This document shows positions 41,397 to 50,529 of a stretch of 55,194 nt of DNA, one piece after another. Source of the DNA: CALVGQ01 sp964368495 (lineage in GTDB: Bacteria > Bacillota_I > Bacilli_A > Erysipelotrichales > Erysipelotrichaceae). The notes beneath the pieces are model-generated. The model did no database searches, was not told where the DNA came from, and was given only the letters and a program-made list of their open reading frames with translations. Location: NCBI GenBank assembly GCA_964368495.1, contig CAYJAJ010000012.1, positions 1 to 55,194 on the forward strand, given 5' to 3'. The translations under genes were made by a program, and so were the position numbers. Numbering within the stretch: position 1 is the first letter of the stretch; each line of letters starts with the position of its first letter.

Positions 41397-41428
41397 TATT
41401 TGACTTTTTAGTCAAATACTATTTTCTT
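41391..41428. terminator. Bidirectional terminator between birA and plsC
   Basis: AAATAGTATTTGAC and GTCAAATACTATTT form a perfect 14-bp stem with a 6-base loop. It contains the stops of both birA and plsC and is flanked by A and T runs. Confidence 0.92.
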
Positions 41429-42099
41429 TCTATTTTTGAAGCGACGATATCATAGACTAAGTCACTTATTTCAGTTGTTGATAACTCCTTGTATTGTGCA
41501 TATGGAATTGCTTTTCCATAGCTTACTTTGAGATTTCTATCTTTTGATTGATGGTCAAAACAGTGCGCATTATTTAATGTAACAGGAACAATAGTAGCCT
41601 TTGACATCAAAGCAAGTTGGAAAGCGCCATGATTGAATTTGTTCATATCATCACCTTTTGAGCGTGTGCCCTCAGGAAAAATTAATAAAGACTTTCCACT
41701 TTTTAGGCGACGAACTCCTTCACGTAACATAAAAATGTTGCCTTCACGTGAATTACGATCAAAATGAATTGTTCCTAAAAGCTTTGCACCTCTTCCGAAG
41801 AAGGGGATTTTCTCATTTTCAGCTTTAGAGACAAAAGCCATAGTAATTTTTGAACTTGCAACAACCAATAACGGATCAATCGTTCCTTGATGATTACTAA
41901 TAAATAAAACAGGTTCATTCTCAGGTATATTTTCAACACCCTCACTAGTAAGAGGAAATCCTAAGAATTTTAAAATTCTCTGTGTATTTTTTTGAATTTC
42001 TGGAAAGCGTGCTGCTTCATCAATTCTCTCTAGTTGTAATATTTTTATCCATAATGGAAAAGCAATCAACAAGAATTTTAATACTAAAAGTATTTTCAT
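41419..42099 (-). CDS. plsC: 1-acylglycerol-3-phosphate O-acyltransferase
   Basis: Makes phosphatidic acid from lysophosphatidic acid at the membrane. 226 residues. It has an N-terminal hydrophobic segment, catalytic NHQGTID (NHx4D), the GTIHFDR block, LLIFPEGTRSKG (FPEGTRS) and VPVTLNN. It is the last gene of the fab/acc cluster; its start overlaps the acpS stop by 4 bp, so acyl chain synthesis and the second acylation step are produced together. Confidence 0.95.
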   Translation of the reverse strand: MKILLVLKFLLIAFPLWIKILQLERIDEAARFPEIQKNTQRILKFLGFPLTSEGVENIPENEPVLFISNHQGTIDPLLVVASSKITMAFVSKAENEKIPFFGRGAKLLGTIHFDRNSREGNIFMLREGVRRLKSGKSLLIFPEGTRSKGDDMNKFNHGAFQLALMSKATIVPVTLNNAHCFDHQSKDRNLKVSYGKAIPYAQYKELSTTEISDLVYDIVASKIERK

Positions 42100-42428
42100 A
42101 TGGATTCAACCAATGCATACGCTATTGCATAGTTTTGTTCGTGAGAAATACTGATATGTATTTTATATCCCTCGATATTGCAATAGGGTTGCCCTTCCTT
42201 ATCATTTAAGATTTCGATTTCTGATATAGTTAAATTACAATTTAAAATCGCTTTAAAAATTGCTTCTTTAGCTGCAAATCGTCCTGCAAGAAAAGCAGTT
42301 TTACGTCCTTTTTCAAATCCTTCACAAACAGCATATTCATTTTTTGTAAGGACTCTATGTATAAAAGTATCGCGTTGATTTTCTATGCGCTTCATTTCAA
42401 CAATATCGCATCCTATACCGACAATCAT
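42096..42428 (-). CDS. acpS: Holo-[acyl-carrier-protein] synthase
   Basis: Moves 4'-phosphopantetheine from CoA to Ser34 of AcpP. 110 residues. The N-terminal MIVGIGCDIVEMKRI has the Mg-binding Asp; FLAGRFAAKEAIFKAI is the WxxKEAxxKA-type motif; HISISHEQNYAIAYAL ends the fold. Start ATG 42428 follows the fabZ stop by one base with GGAGAA upstream; a longer upstream frame would run into fabZ. Confidence 0.95.
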   Translation of the reverse strand: MIVGIGCDIVEMKRIENQRDTFIHRVLTKNEYAVCEGFEKGRKTAFLAGRFAAKEAIFKAILNCNLTISEIEILNDKEGQPYCNIEGYKIHISISHEQNYAIAYALVESI

Positions 42429-42429
42429 T

Positions 42430-42861
42430 CTATTCTCCAACTGCGCAAAGAATTTCACCTTTTGCAGCTATTTTTCCATCAACCGTAGCACAAACATCAG
42501 CAAAATAGATGCCAGCTCTTTGGTTTGTTAAGGTAACTTCTAGACGAAGAACATCACCAGGTATAACTTGTTGCTTAAAACGCATTTTATTGATTCCAGC
42601 AAAATAACCGATTTTTCCTTTATTTGTCTCATCACTTAGTAACAATACGCATCCCACTTGTGCTAATGCTTCAGTAATTAAAACACCAGGCATGACATGT
42701 TTTTGTGGGAAGTGTCCTAAAAAGTGCATTTCATTTGCGCTTACATTTTTATAACCCACAATAGTTTTATTATCTTCACTAATACTTTCGATTTTATCCA
42801 CTAACAAAAATGGATAGCGATGCGGGATAATTTCTTGTATTTGATTTGAATTATATAGCAT
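42430..42861 (-). CDS. fabZ: 3-hydroxyacyl-[ACP] dehydratase FabZ
   Basis: Dehydrates 3-hydroxyacyl-ACP to trans-2-enoyl-ACP. 143 residues of hotdog fold. IIPHRYPFLLVDKIE and GHFPQKHVMPGVLITEALAQVG hold the catalytic His and Glu. Only one FabZ is in the cluster. The isomerising FabA and FabN sequences differ and are not present in this window. Confidence 0.96.
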   Translation of the reverse strand: MLYNSNQIQEIIPHRYPFLLVDKIESISEDNKTIVGYKNVSANEMHFLGHFPQKHVMPGVLITEALAQVGCVLLLSDETNKGKIGYFAGINKMRFKQQVIPGDVLRLEVTLTNQRAGIYFADVCATVDGKIAAKGEILCAVGE

Positions 42862-42862
42862 A

Positions 42863-44095
42863 TTATTTCTCCCATTTTTTGAACACTAATGATGCATTGT
42901 GTCCACCAAAACCTAAGGAATTGCTCATTCCATAAGTTAAATCTGCTTTTCTGCATGTGTTTGCGACGATATCTAAATCACATTCATCATCACTTACTTT
43001 ATAGTTGATCGTTGCAGGAACAATCCCATCTTGTAGTGCTTTTACTGTGATAATGGCTTCTACTGCACCACTAGCACCTAATAAATGGCCCGTATTTGAT
43101 TTAGTAGATGATATTTGTAAAGAAGAAGCATGTTCTTTGAATGCATACTTTAATGCGGCAGTCTCTGTTTTATCATTTAAAGGTGTACTCGTTCCATGTG
43201 CATTGACATAGTCAATGCAAGAAGGATCTACACTTGCATCTTCACAAGCTTTTATCATTGCTTTTGCACCACCAATACCGCCCTCAATTGGGGCAGTAAT
43301 ATGATGAGCATCACAAGTTGATCCATACCCAATGACTTCACCATAAATCTTAGCATTACGTGCTAAAGCATGATCTAACTCCTCTAAAACAAGAACTCCA
43401 GCTCCTTCACCCATAACAAATCCACTACGCTCTTTATCAAAAGGAATGCTTGCGCGCTTAGGATCACTGCCATCATGCAAAGCTCTTAAAGACATAAATC
43501 CTGCAATTGATAATGGAGTAATGCTTGCTTCACTTCCGCCTGCAAAAATCACATCTTCATATCCATATCGAATGCGATGAAAAGCTTCTCCTATTGCATT
43601 TGTTGCAGCAGCACATGCTGTAACAACACTGCTACAATTTCCTTGTGCACCTAAATCAATAGCAACATTTCCAGCAGCAAGATTTACTAAAGCCATAGGA
43701 ATAAAGTAGGGCGATACTCTGCTTGCTCCACGTGTAGTCAAACTTGTGTGAGCATTTTCTATAGATTCAATACCACCAATACCACTAGCGATAATGACAC
43801 CAACACGATCAGCATTTGCTTGCACATCAAGAGAACTATCCAAATGCGCTTGTTTTGCGGCAATGCGAGCTAATTGTGTAAAACGATCATTAAATTTTAA
43901 ATCACGTTTTGTAAAGTATTGTTCCATATCTAAATCTTTAATTTCTGCGGCTAGTTTTACTTTGTAATCTGCCGTGTCAAAATAAGTGATTTCATCAATT
44001 CCACAAACTCCATTTTGAATTGAATTCCACATTTCATTGACACTATTTCCGATTGGAGTTACTGCTCCCATACCTGTAATTACTACTCTTCTCAT
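42863..44095 (-). CDS. fabF: 3-oxoacyl-[ACP] synthase II FabF
   Basis: Elongating condensing enzyme. 410 residues. Active-site Cys in SSVVTACAAATNAIGEA, His in VNAHGTSTPLNDKTET, second His in KSNTGHLLGASGAVE, and Gly-rich SLGFGGHNASLVF at the C-terminus. GGAGGGAA precedes the ATG, nine bases after the fabG stop. It is the only elongating KAS in the cluster, so it must serve both saturated and unsaturated chains. Confidence 0.97.
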   Translation of the reverse strand: MRRVVITGMGAVTPIGNSVNEMWNSIQNGVCGIDEITYFDTADYKVKLAAEIKDLDMEQYFTKRDLKFNDRFTQLARIAAKQAHLDSSLDVQANADRVGVIIASGIGGIESIENAHTSLTTRGASRVSPYFIPMALVNLAAGNVAIDLGAQGNCSSVVTACAAATNAIGEAFHRIRYGYEDVIFAGGSEASITPLSIAGFMSLRALHDGSDPKRASIPFDKERSGFVMGEGAGVLVLEELDHALARNAKIYGEVIGYGSTCDAHHITAPIEGGIGGAKAMIKACEDASVDPSCIDYVNAHGTSTPLNDKTETAALKYAFKEHASSLQISSTKSNTGHLLGASGAVEAIITVKALQDGIVPATINYKVSDDECDLDIVANTCRKADLTYGMSNSLGFGGHNASLVFKKWEK

Positions 44096-44104
44096 GATTC
44101 CCTC

Positions 44105-44839
44105 CTAGACAACCATTCCACCGTCAACTTGAATTGTTTGACCGGTAATATATCGGCTTTTATCACTTACTAAAAATGAAACGCAATTTGCAATATCTTC
44201 AACACTACCAAATGCTTTTAATGGTATATTTTCAATCACTTTTTCTTTGATTGTATCGCTTAATTGGTTTGTCATTTCTGTTTCAATAAATCCAGGTGCA
44301 ATTGCATTACAACGAATATTACGACTAGCGAGCTCTTTAGCAACTGACTTTGTCATTGCAATTACGCCACCTTTACTAGCTGAATAATTCACTTGACCAA
44401 TATTTCCTATCAATCCAATTACACTAGACATGTTGATGATTACTCCACTACGTTGTTTCATCATTATTTTTGAGATACATTTAATACAATTAAATGTCCC
44501 TTTTAAATTGATATCAATCACATCTTCAAAATCAGATTCACTCATTCTCAATAATAAGTTATCTCTAGTAATTCCAGCATTATTAACTAATACATCAATA
44601 CGAGAAAATGTATCGATACATTGTTTAACCATTGCCTCAACTTCAGTGAAATTTGCGACATTTGCTTTGATAGCAATGGCTTCAACACCATATGATTTAA
44701 TTTCATTGACTACATTTAGTGCAGTTGCTTCATTCGACGTATAATTGACAACGACCTGATATCCATCCTTTGCCATTTGTAGGGCGATGGCTTTACCTAT
44801 TCCTCGGCTTGCTCCTGTGACTAGTGCTACTTTACTCAT
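44105..44839 (-). CDS. fabG: 3-oxoacyl-[ACP] reductase FabG
   Basis: NADPH-dependent reduction of 3-oxoacyl-ACP. 244 residues of SDR fold. TGASRGIGKAIA (cofactor), NNAG, INMSSVIGL (Ser), YSASKGGVIAMTK (Tyr/Lys), RCNAIAPGFIETEMT, and the C-terminal ITGQTIQVDGGMVV are as in FabG. It overlaps the fabD end by 8 bp. Confidence 0.96.
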   Translation of the reverse strand: MSKVALVTGASRGIGKAIALQMAKDGYQVVVNYTSNEATALNVVNEIKSYGVEAIAIKANVANFTEVEAMVKQCIDTFSRIDVLVNNAGITRDNLLLRMSESDFEDVIDINLKGTFNCIKCISKIMMKQRSGVIINMSSVIGLIGNIGQVNYSASKGGVIAMTKSVAKELASRNIRCNAIAPGFIETEMTNQLSDTIKEKVIENIPLKAFGSVEDIANCVSFLVSDKSRYITGQTIQVDGGMVV

Positions 44840-45758
44840 CTTTTAAGGCCTCCATTGTTTCTTTTAAAGAAGAAACATCTTGTACATTGTATACTTTGAC
44901 TTCTTTACTAATTTTCTTTACGAATCCTGATAAAGTCTTACCAGGTCCTATTTCGATAAAAGTATCTACTCCTTGTTCAATCATGTTTTGAATAGATTGC
45001 ATAAAATAAACACTTGAACAAATTTGACGTTTCAATAATGAAGTTATATCTTCATATTCAACATTTCCACTAACATTGAAGACAACGGGTATAGTCGGTT
45101 TATTGAATTCATATTGATTTAAAACTTCCAACAATTGATGTGAAGCATTTTCTAGTAATGATGAATGAAATGCTCCACTCACTTTTAATGGTATTATTCT
45201 TGCCTTTAATTGTGTTAGTTTTTCACTGGCTAAAGCAATACCTTTTGTGCTACCAGTAATTACAATTTGCCCAGGGCAATTGTAGTTTGCAATTTGTACA
45301 ATTTCTTTGCTTTCGTGTGTGACACAATCACAAATGCTTTTAATCGTCTTCGCATCCATATTTAATACAGCAGACATTCCACTTGTATTTGCGGGTAAAG
45401 CGTCGTTCATTATTGTTCCGCGTTTTGAGACAATTTGTGCACCTTGTGATATATCAAATACATTTGCATAAGCAAGAGCGCTGTATTCACCTAAACTCAA
45501 ACCAGCACAATAGTCAGCGATAATATTTTTACTTCGCAGTACATTGGCAATAGCTAAACTTACAGTGTAAATTGCAGGTTGGGTGTATTTTGTTTCATTT
45601 AATACACCTTGAGTATCTTCAAAACAAACCTCTTTTAAATCAAAATCAAATTGCACTTGATCAAATACTTCTTTAGCTTGTTCATATTGTTCATATAAAT
45701 CTTTTCCCATACCAACATATTGAGATCCTTGCCCTGCGAACAAAAATGCTATTTTCAT
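44832..45758 (-). CDS. fabD: Malonyl-CoA:ACP transacylase FabD
   Basis: Loads malonyl groups on ACP. 308 residues. FLFAGQGSQYVGMGKDLY at the N-terminus, catalytic Ser in AGLSLGEYSALAYA (GxSxGE), His in VSGAFHSSLLENA. The start overlaps the stop of the NMO-family gene (ATGA). Confidence 0.96.
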   Translation of the reverse strand: MKIAFLFAGQGSQYVGMGKDLYEQYEQAKEVFDQVQFDFDLKEVCFEDTQGVLNETKYTQPAIYTVSLAIANVLRSKNIIADYCAGLSLGEYSALAYANVFDISQGAQIVSKRGTIMNDALPANTSGMSAVLNMDAKTIKSICDCVTHESKEIVQIANYNCPGQIVITGSTKGIALASEKLTQLKARIIPLKVSGAFHSSLLENASHQLLEVLNQYEFNKPTIPVVFNVSGNVEYEDITSLLKRQICSSVYFMQSIQNMIEQGVDTFIEIGPGKTLSGFVKKISKEVKVYNVQDVSSLKETMEALKDE

Positions 45759-46825
45759 AGTTTTACCTCTTCAAATAATGAATCAATCAATTGTTTCACA
45801 CTAATGATTTCATTGATTCTATAAGCATTGCTTCCAACGAAAACAACTCCATGCTCAACATTTCCTTTGACACTTTGAATTAAAGCCTCACTTATACAAT
45901 AAGGAGTATCCATAGGGTTACAAGGTTTTAGACAATTTAGGCAACTTTTCATGGTGATGTTTCCGCGTTTTTCAACATCTTCGTAAAATTTATTCCATAG
46001 AGCTCTACCGCTAAAACCAGTTGGGCTTTTGACAATGGCAATATCTTCTTTAGAGCAATTTACTATTGCTTGTTTAAATGCAATATCTGCATCACACTCA
46101 TGTGTTGCAATAAATCTTGTAGCCATTTGAACACCATCTGCGCCCTCATCTAAATATTTTTGAATGTCTATGCTATCATAAATTCCACCTGCAACATAAA
46201 CTGGAATAGGCTTATTGTATTTTTCTTCATATGATTGAATACTTTGTTTGACTTCGCTTAAGATCTCTGAAAGTGGTTGCGCAGTACCCTCTATAAGTTC
46301 TTCTTTTTTAAACCCTAAATGACCACCAGCCTCTGCGGATTCTATGACTACAAAGTCAGGCACTTTATTGTATCTACGATCCCATGATTTTAATATTACA
46401 TCAATTGCTTTTTTACTAGATACAATAGGTGCAATTAATATATCTGATCCTTCAGTAAGTTCTGGTAAATTTAATGGAAGACCTGCACCACTAATAATTG
46501 CGTCTGCTTTTGCATCCACAGTTGCTTTAATAAGTTCTGCATATTGAGTTCCGGCAACCATGGCATTCACTGCAATCAATCCATTTCCATCAGCAATTTG
46601 TTTTGCTTTTGTGATCTCATCCTTTAAAGCTTCGGCATTAGACAATGTATTGTTCTTTCTAAAATCATCACGCATATATCCTGGATGAGCAGCACTAATG
46701 ACACCCATTCCTCCACACTTAGCGACATTTCCAGCTAAATTTGACAAGGAAACACCGACACCCATTCCACCTTGAATTAATGGCAATTTCAGTGATTTGC
46801 CATTATAAATTATTTTTTTAATCAT
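45755..46825 (-). CDS. NMO/FabK-like FMN flavoprotein inside the fab operon (UfaA candidate)
   Basis: 356-residue FMN TIM-barrel protein of the nitronate monooxygenase / 2-nitropropane dioxygenase family. N-terminal LKLPLIQGGMGVGVSLSNLA, IISGAGLPLNLPEL, IESAEAGGHLGFKKEEL (FMN region), PVYVAGGIYD and GADGVQMATRFIATHE are family blocks. Unlike FabK it has a C-terminal Cys group, CLNCLKPCNPMDTPYC. It overlaps fabK and fabD by 4 bp each, so it is part of fatty acid synthesis rather than nitroalkane detoxification. From memory, UfaA of Neisseria gonorrhoeae, a protein of this family, is needed for anaerobic unsaturated fatty acid synthesis. No FabA/FabM/FabN is visible here, so a UfaA-like role is a reasonable inference. 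Confidence 0.85.
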   Translation of the reverse strand: MIKKIIYNGKSLKLPLIQGGMGVGVSLSNLAGNVAKCGGMGVISAAHPGYMRDDFRKNNTLSNAEALKDEITKAKQIADGNGLIAVNAMVAGTQYAELIKATVDAKADAIISGAGLPLNLPELTEGSDILIAPIVSSKKAIDVILKSWDRRYNKVPDFVVIESAEAGGHLGFKKEELIEGTAQPLSEILSEVKQSIQSYEEKYNKPIPVYVAGGIYDSIDIQKYLDEGADGVQMATRFIATHECDADIAFKQAIVNCSKEDIAIVKSPTGFSGRALWNKFYEDVEKRGNITMKSCLNCLKPCNPMDTPYCISEALIQSVKGNVEHGVVFVGSNAYRINEIISVKQLIDSLFEEVKL

Positions 46826-47763
46826 ACTAAATCATCAACTTTCGATTGTAGATCCACTAATGTTTTCGATGTGTTTTCTACTATGTTTTTAAGGATTGTT
46901 TCAACTGGTTCAACTTCTTTGCAAAGCCCTGCAATTTGTCCCATCATTACAGATCCCATTTCCATGTCTCCATTAAAAACTGCTTTACGTAAAGATCCCA
47001 GTGTTAACTTCTCCATTTCTTCACGATTTTCTACTGATTGTTCAAGTTTGATATATTCACGACTCATCTTATTTTTCATAATTCGTACTGGAGTGTTCAT
47101 GCTTCTACCAGTGACTACTGTATCAGTGTCTTTTGCTTTTAAGACAGCATTTTTATAATTAAGATGTATTGGACATTCTTCTGAAGTCAACAAAACTGTT
47201 CCTATTTGAATACCAAATGCTCCTAAAGCGATGGCTGCTAAAAATCCTCTTTCATCAGCAATACCACCTGCTGCAATAACAGGAATATTTACTGCATCAA
47301 CAACTTGAGGGACTAAAGCCATTGTTGTTAATTCTCCAACATGCCCGCCTGCCTCTGTTCCTTCTACGATAACAGCATCTGCACCACTTCGCTCCATACG
47401 TTTTGCTAGACCAACACTTGGAACGACAGGAATAACTTTTGCACCACTGTTTTTTAGCATTTCAATGTAGATTCCCGGGTTTCCTGCACCCGTAGTTACT
47501 ACACTGACTTTTTCTTCTACGATAACATCCATGATTTCTTTAGTCTGTGGATTCATCAACATAACATTTACACCGAAAGGTTTATCTGTCAAAGCCTTAC
47601 ACACTTTGATAGCTTCTCTTGTTTGATCGGCGCTCATTGCGCCAGTTCCAATGATACCTAAACCACCGCTGTTACTAACACAAGCGGCGAATTCAGGCGT
47701 TGCGATATTTGCCATAGCACCTTGAATAATTGGATATTTAATCCCTAAAAATTTATTTAACAT
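46822..47763 (-). CDS. fabK: Enoyl-[ACP] reductase II FabK
   Basis: FMN-dependent final reductase of the elongation cycle, functionally replacing FabI. 313 residues. KYPIIQGAMANIATPEFAAC, GGLGIIGTGAMSADQ, TTGAGNPG, VEGTEAGGHVGELTTMAL, PVIAAGGIADERG and QIGTVLLTSEE are characteristic FabK blocks. No fabI is seen. FabK enzymes are known to make cells insensitive to triclosan. It starts 11 bases after fabH and overlaps the next flavoprotein gene. Confidence 0.95.
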   Translation of the reverse strand: MLNKFLGIKYPIIQGAMANIATPEFAACVSNSGGLGIIGTGAMSADQTREAIKVCKALTDKPFGVNVMLMNPQTKEIMDVIVEEKVSVVTTGAGNPGIYIEMLKNSGAKVIPVVPSVGLAKRMERSGADAVIVEGTEAGGHVGELTTMALVPQVVDAVNIPVIAAGGIADERGFLAAIALGAFGIQIGTVLLTSEECPIHLNYKNAVLKAKDTDTVVTGRSMNTPVRIMKNKMSREYIKLEQSVENREEMEKLTLGSLRKAVFNGDMEMGSVMMGQIAGLCKEVEPVETILKNIVENTSKTLVDLQSKVDDLV

Positions 47764-47774
47764 TTTCTTTACTC

Positions 47775-48725
47775 CTATATTTCAATTAATGTCGCACCGT
47801 ATGTAAATCCTCCACCGAATCCGACTAAAATTACTTTCATCCCTTTTTGTAAAATTCCTTCTTCACTTGCCTGTGCATAGGCAATAGCCACACTTGCGGC
47901 ACTTGTGTTACCAAATTCGTGAACATTTGTATAAAATTTTTCTAATGGAATATCCATTTTTTTAGATACCCTAGAAATAATTCTTACATTTGCTTGATGC
48001 GGAATAATAAAATCTATATCATTCACATCCAAATTTGCTTTCTCACATACTTTAAGTATTGATTCTTCCATAACAGACACAGCGAAGCGGAATACTTCTC
48101 TTCCATCCATCTGTAGAAAACCTACAGTTCGTGTCTTTTTATCGATACCAGGGGTGACTAGAATACCTTCATTATCCCCAATGCTTCGTGCATAATGATA
48201 AGACTTTGCATAGGTAGCATGTTTTTCAACAAGCACAGCTCCTGCTCCATCCCCAAATAGCACACAAGTATTGCGATCTGTAAAGTCAATTAGCTTACTG
48301 AGAACTTCGGCGCCAATGACTAAGGCATATTTACCTTCTTGTAACATACTATTTGCGATTTGCAGTGCATATACAAATCCACTACAGGCTGCATTGACAT
48401 CAAACGCCATGATTTCTTGATTATTCAGACCTAATCTTTCTTGTACTAAACAAGCACAAGAGGGCATGATATGATCTGCACTCATCGTTGCGACAATGAT
48501 ATGTGTAATTCTACTAACCTCTATTTTGTTTGCTTCGATTGCTTTGCGTGCAGCCTCTACCGCTAAATCAGTTGTTCCTTCATCAGCCACATATCTGCGT
48601 TGTTTAATCCCTGTTCGCGAATAAATCCATTCATCGCTCGTATCTACAATTTTACTTAGATCATCATTTGTAACAACATTTTTTGCTGCTGAATACGCGC
48701 TAGCTATAATCTTAATATTATCCAT
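47775..48725 (-). CDS. fabH: 3-oxoacyl-[ACP] synthase III FabH
   Basis: Starts fatty acid synthesis by condensing an acyl-CoA with malonyl-ACP. 316 residues. The Cys-His-Asn triad is in VNAACSGFVYAL, IPHQANVRI and FGNTSAASVAIAY. TGIKQRRYV near the N-terminus and VGFGGGFTYGATLIE at the end are standard. AGGAGTAAC precedes the ATG; it lies 12 bp after accA. Confidence 0.97.
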   Translation of the reverse strand: MDNIKIIASAYSAAKNVVTNDDLSKIVDTSDEWIYSRTGIKQRRYVADEGTTDLAVEAARKAIEANKIEVSRITHIIVATMSADHIMPSCACLVQERLGLNNQEIMAFDVNAACSGFVYALQIANSMLQEGKYALVIGAEVLSKLIDFTDRNTCVLFGDGAGAVLVEKHATYAKSYHYARSIGDNEGILVTPGIDKKTRTVGFLQMDGREVFRFAVSVMEESILKVCEKANLDVNDIDFIIPHQANVRIISRVSKKMDIPLEKFYTNVHEFGNTSAASVAIAYAQASEEGILQKGMKVILVGFGGGFTYGATLIEI

Positions 48726-48737
48726 ATTTTGTTACTC

Positions 48738-49658
48738 CTAAATTATAGATCCAATATTTCTGAATTTTTGATATCTTTCTTCTAATAAATGTTTCATTTT
48801 TTTACGTTGTAATACATTCAATTCTTGTTCAATATATGACTTCAACTCATGAACTACATATTCAATACACTCTTGTGCACCTCCTTGTGGTTCATCAATA
48901 ATTTTGTCTACAATATTTTTTTCTTTTAAATCAAAAGAAGTCAATTTCATTTTATTTGCAGCTTCTTGGGTCCTAGAACTATCTTTCCATAAAATAGATG
49001 CAAAACCTTCAGGTGATAAAATAGAATATACAGCGTTTTCTAACATAATGATGCGATCAGCAACTGATAAAGCTAGTGCCCCACCACTACCACCTTCACT
49101 TAATACAACACAAATAACAGGGGTTGATATATTTGAAAACAGGGATAAACTTTCAGCGATGGCTTGTGCTTGTCCTCTTTCTTCTGCGCCTAAACCAGGA
49201 TATGCCCCTGCAGTATCCACTAATGTAATGATTGGGCGCTTGAATTTTTCTGCTTGTTTTGCTAGACGCATGGCCTTGCGATATCCTTCAGGTTGTACCA
49301 TCCCGAAATTGCGTTTTAAGTTTTCTTCTAATGACTTTCCTTTTGCTTGAGCGATAACGGTAACTTCCTTGCCAGCAAATGATGCAAGCCCACCGATTAT
49401 TGATGCATCATCTCCAAAAAATCGATCACCATGTAATTCAATAAATTCATCAAAAAGCAAACGTATATAGTCAATTGCTTTTGGTCTATTTCCTGAACGA
49501 GCTAAACAAACTCGATCCCAAGCACTTAAATTAGAATAGGCTTCATCTTTTAGTGCATGTATTTCTTCTTGTAGTTTTTCTTTTGTAGAATCATCTTCAG
49601 TTTCAAGTAGCTGTATTTTTAAACATTGGATTTTATATTCATATTCTTTCAAAGTCAT
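48738..49658 (-). CDS. accA: Acetyl-CoA carboxylase carboxyltransferase subunit alpha
   Basis: With AccD transfers CO2 from biotin to acetyl-CoA. 306 residues. RPKAIDYIRLLFDEFIELHG, FGMVQPEGYRKAMRLAKQAE, LVDTAGAYPGLGAEERGQAQ and VLSEGGSGGALALSVADRII are the acyl-CoA-binding and oxyanion segments of AccA. It starts one base after the accD stop region, so the two subunits are coupled. Confidence 0.97.
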   Translation of the reverse strand: MTLKEYEYKIQCLKIQLLETEDDSTKEKLQEEIHALKDEAYSNLSAWDRVCLARSGNRPKAIDYIRLLFDEFIELHGDRFFGDDASIIGGLASFAGKEVTVIAQAKGKSLEENLKRNFGMVQPEGYRKAMRLAKQAEKFKRPIITLVDTAGAYPGLGAEERGQAQAIAESLSLFSNISTPVICVVLSEGGSGGALALSVADRIIMLENAVYSILSPEGFASILWKDSSRTQEAANKMKLTSFDLKEKNIVDKIIDEPQGGAQECIEYVVHELKSYIEQELNVLQRKKMKHLLEERYQKFRNIGSII

Positions 49659-49659
49659 G

Positions 49660-50529
49660 TTATGTTACCTTGTGAATTTTTAATAATTTACCTATAGTCT
49701 TGCGTAAGTTCTTACGAGAGACTATTTTATCCACAAATCCTTTCTCTAATACAAATTCTGATTTTTGAAATGTATCAGGCAATACTTCATTGATGGTTTT
49801 TTCAATTACTCTTTTTCCTGCGAATGCAATCACTGCTTCTGGCTCTGCTAAAATAATATCACCTAACATTGCAAAAGATGCACTTACACCGCCTGTTGTT
49901 GGATTAGTCAATAAACTGATATAAAGCAAACCTGCGTCACTATGTCGTTTTAAAGCAGCGCTTGTTTTGCTCATCTGCATTAAAGACATGATTCCTTCTT
50001 GCATTCTTGCCCCACCACTAGCACAAGAAATCAAAATTGGACATCTTCTTTTGGTAGCTAATTCAATGGCTCTTGTTATTTTTTCGCCAACAACTTGCCC
50101 CATACTGCCCATCATGAAATGAGAGTCCATTACACATAGCATAAGCTTTTGTTTGTTGATTTGTGCACTACCGTAAATGACAGCTTCATGTAATCCAGTT
50201 GCACTTTGGTAGGCTTTTAATTTTTCGCTATAGCCTTCAAATGCATCCATGTTTTTACTTACTACATACTTATCCATTTCCTTAAAACTTCCTGTATCAA
50301 CTAATTGTTTAATGCGCTCATATGCAGTTATCTTAAAATGATAATTACATTTTGGACAAACATAGAGATTTTCTTTCAATGTGAATAATGGAATTGTTTC
50401 TTTACATTTATCGCATGATTTAAAAACATTGTCTGGGATTTCTTTTTGATTGAAACTACTTTTTCTGTTTCGAAATCGCTCTTGAAATTCAGATAATTTA
50501 GCTAATCTTTCTTTAAATATTTTGTTCAC
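49660..50529 (-). CDS. accD: Acetyl-CoA carboxylase carboxyltransferase subunit beta
   Basis: 289 residues. The N-terminal zinc ribbon is CDKC...CPKC (about residues 39-61). Then VMDSHFMMGSMGQVVGEKI, SCASGGARMQEGIMSLMQMS, LTNPTTGGVSASFAMLGD and AFAGKRVIEKT follow as in AccD. The start is GTG at 50529, overlapping the accC 3' end by 17 bp. The ribbon can bind mRNA in E. coli; nothing here tests that. Confidence 0.96.
   Translation of the reverse strand: MNKIFKERLAKLSEFQERFRNRKSSFNQKEIPDNVFKSCDKCKETIPLFTLKENLYVCPKCNYHFKITAYERIKQLVDTGSFKEMDKYVVSKNMDAFEGYSEKLKAYQSATGLHEAVIYGSAQINKQKLMLCVMDSHFMMGSMGQVVGEKITRAIELATKRRCPILISCASGGARMQEGIMSLMQMSKTSAALKRHSDAGLLYISLLTNPTTGGVSASFAMLGDIILAEPEAVIAFAGKRVIEKTINEVLPDTFQKSEFVLEKGFVDKIVSRKNLRKTIGKLLKIHKVT

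Noticed and set aside
48904..49350. 148-codon open frame opposite accA
   Set aside because: It lies fully inside accA on the other strand and lacks a start signal.
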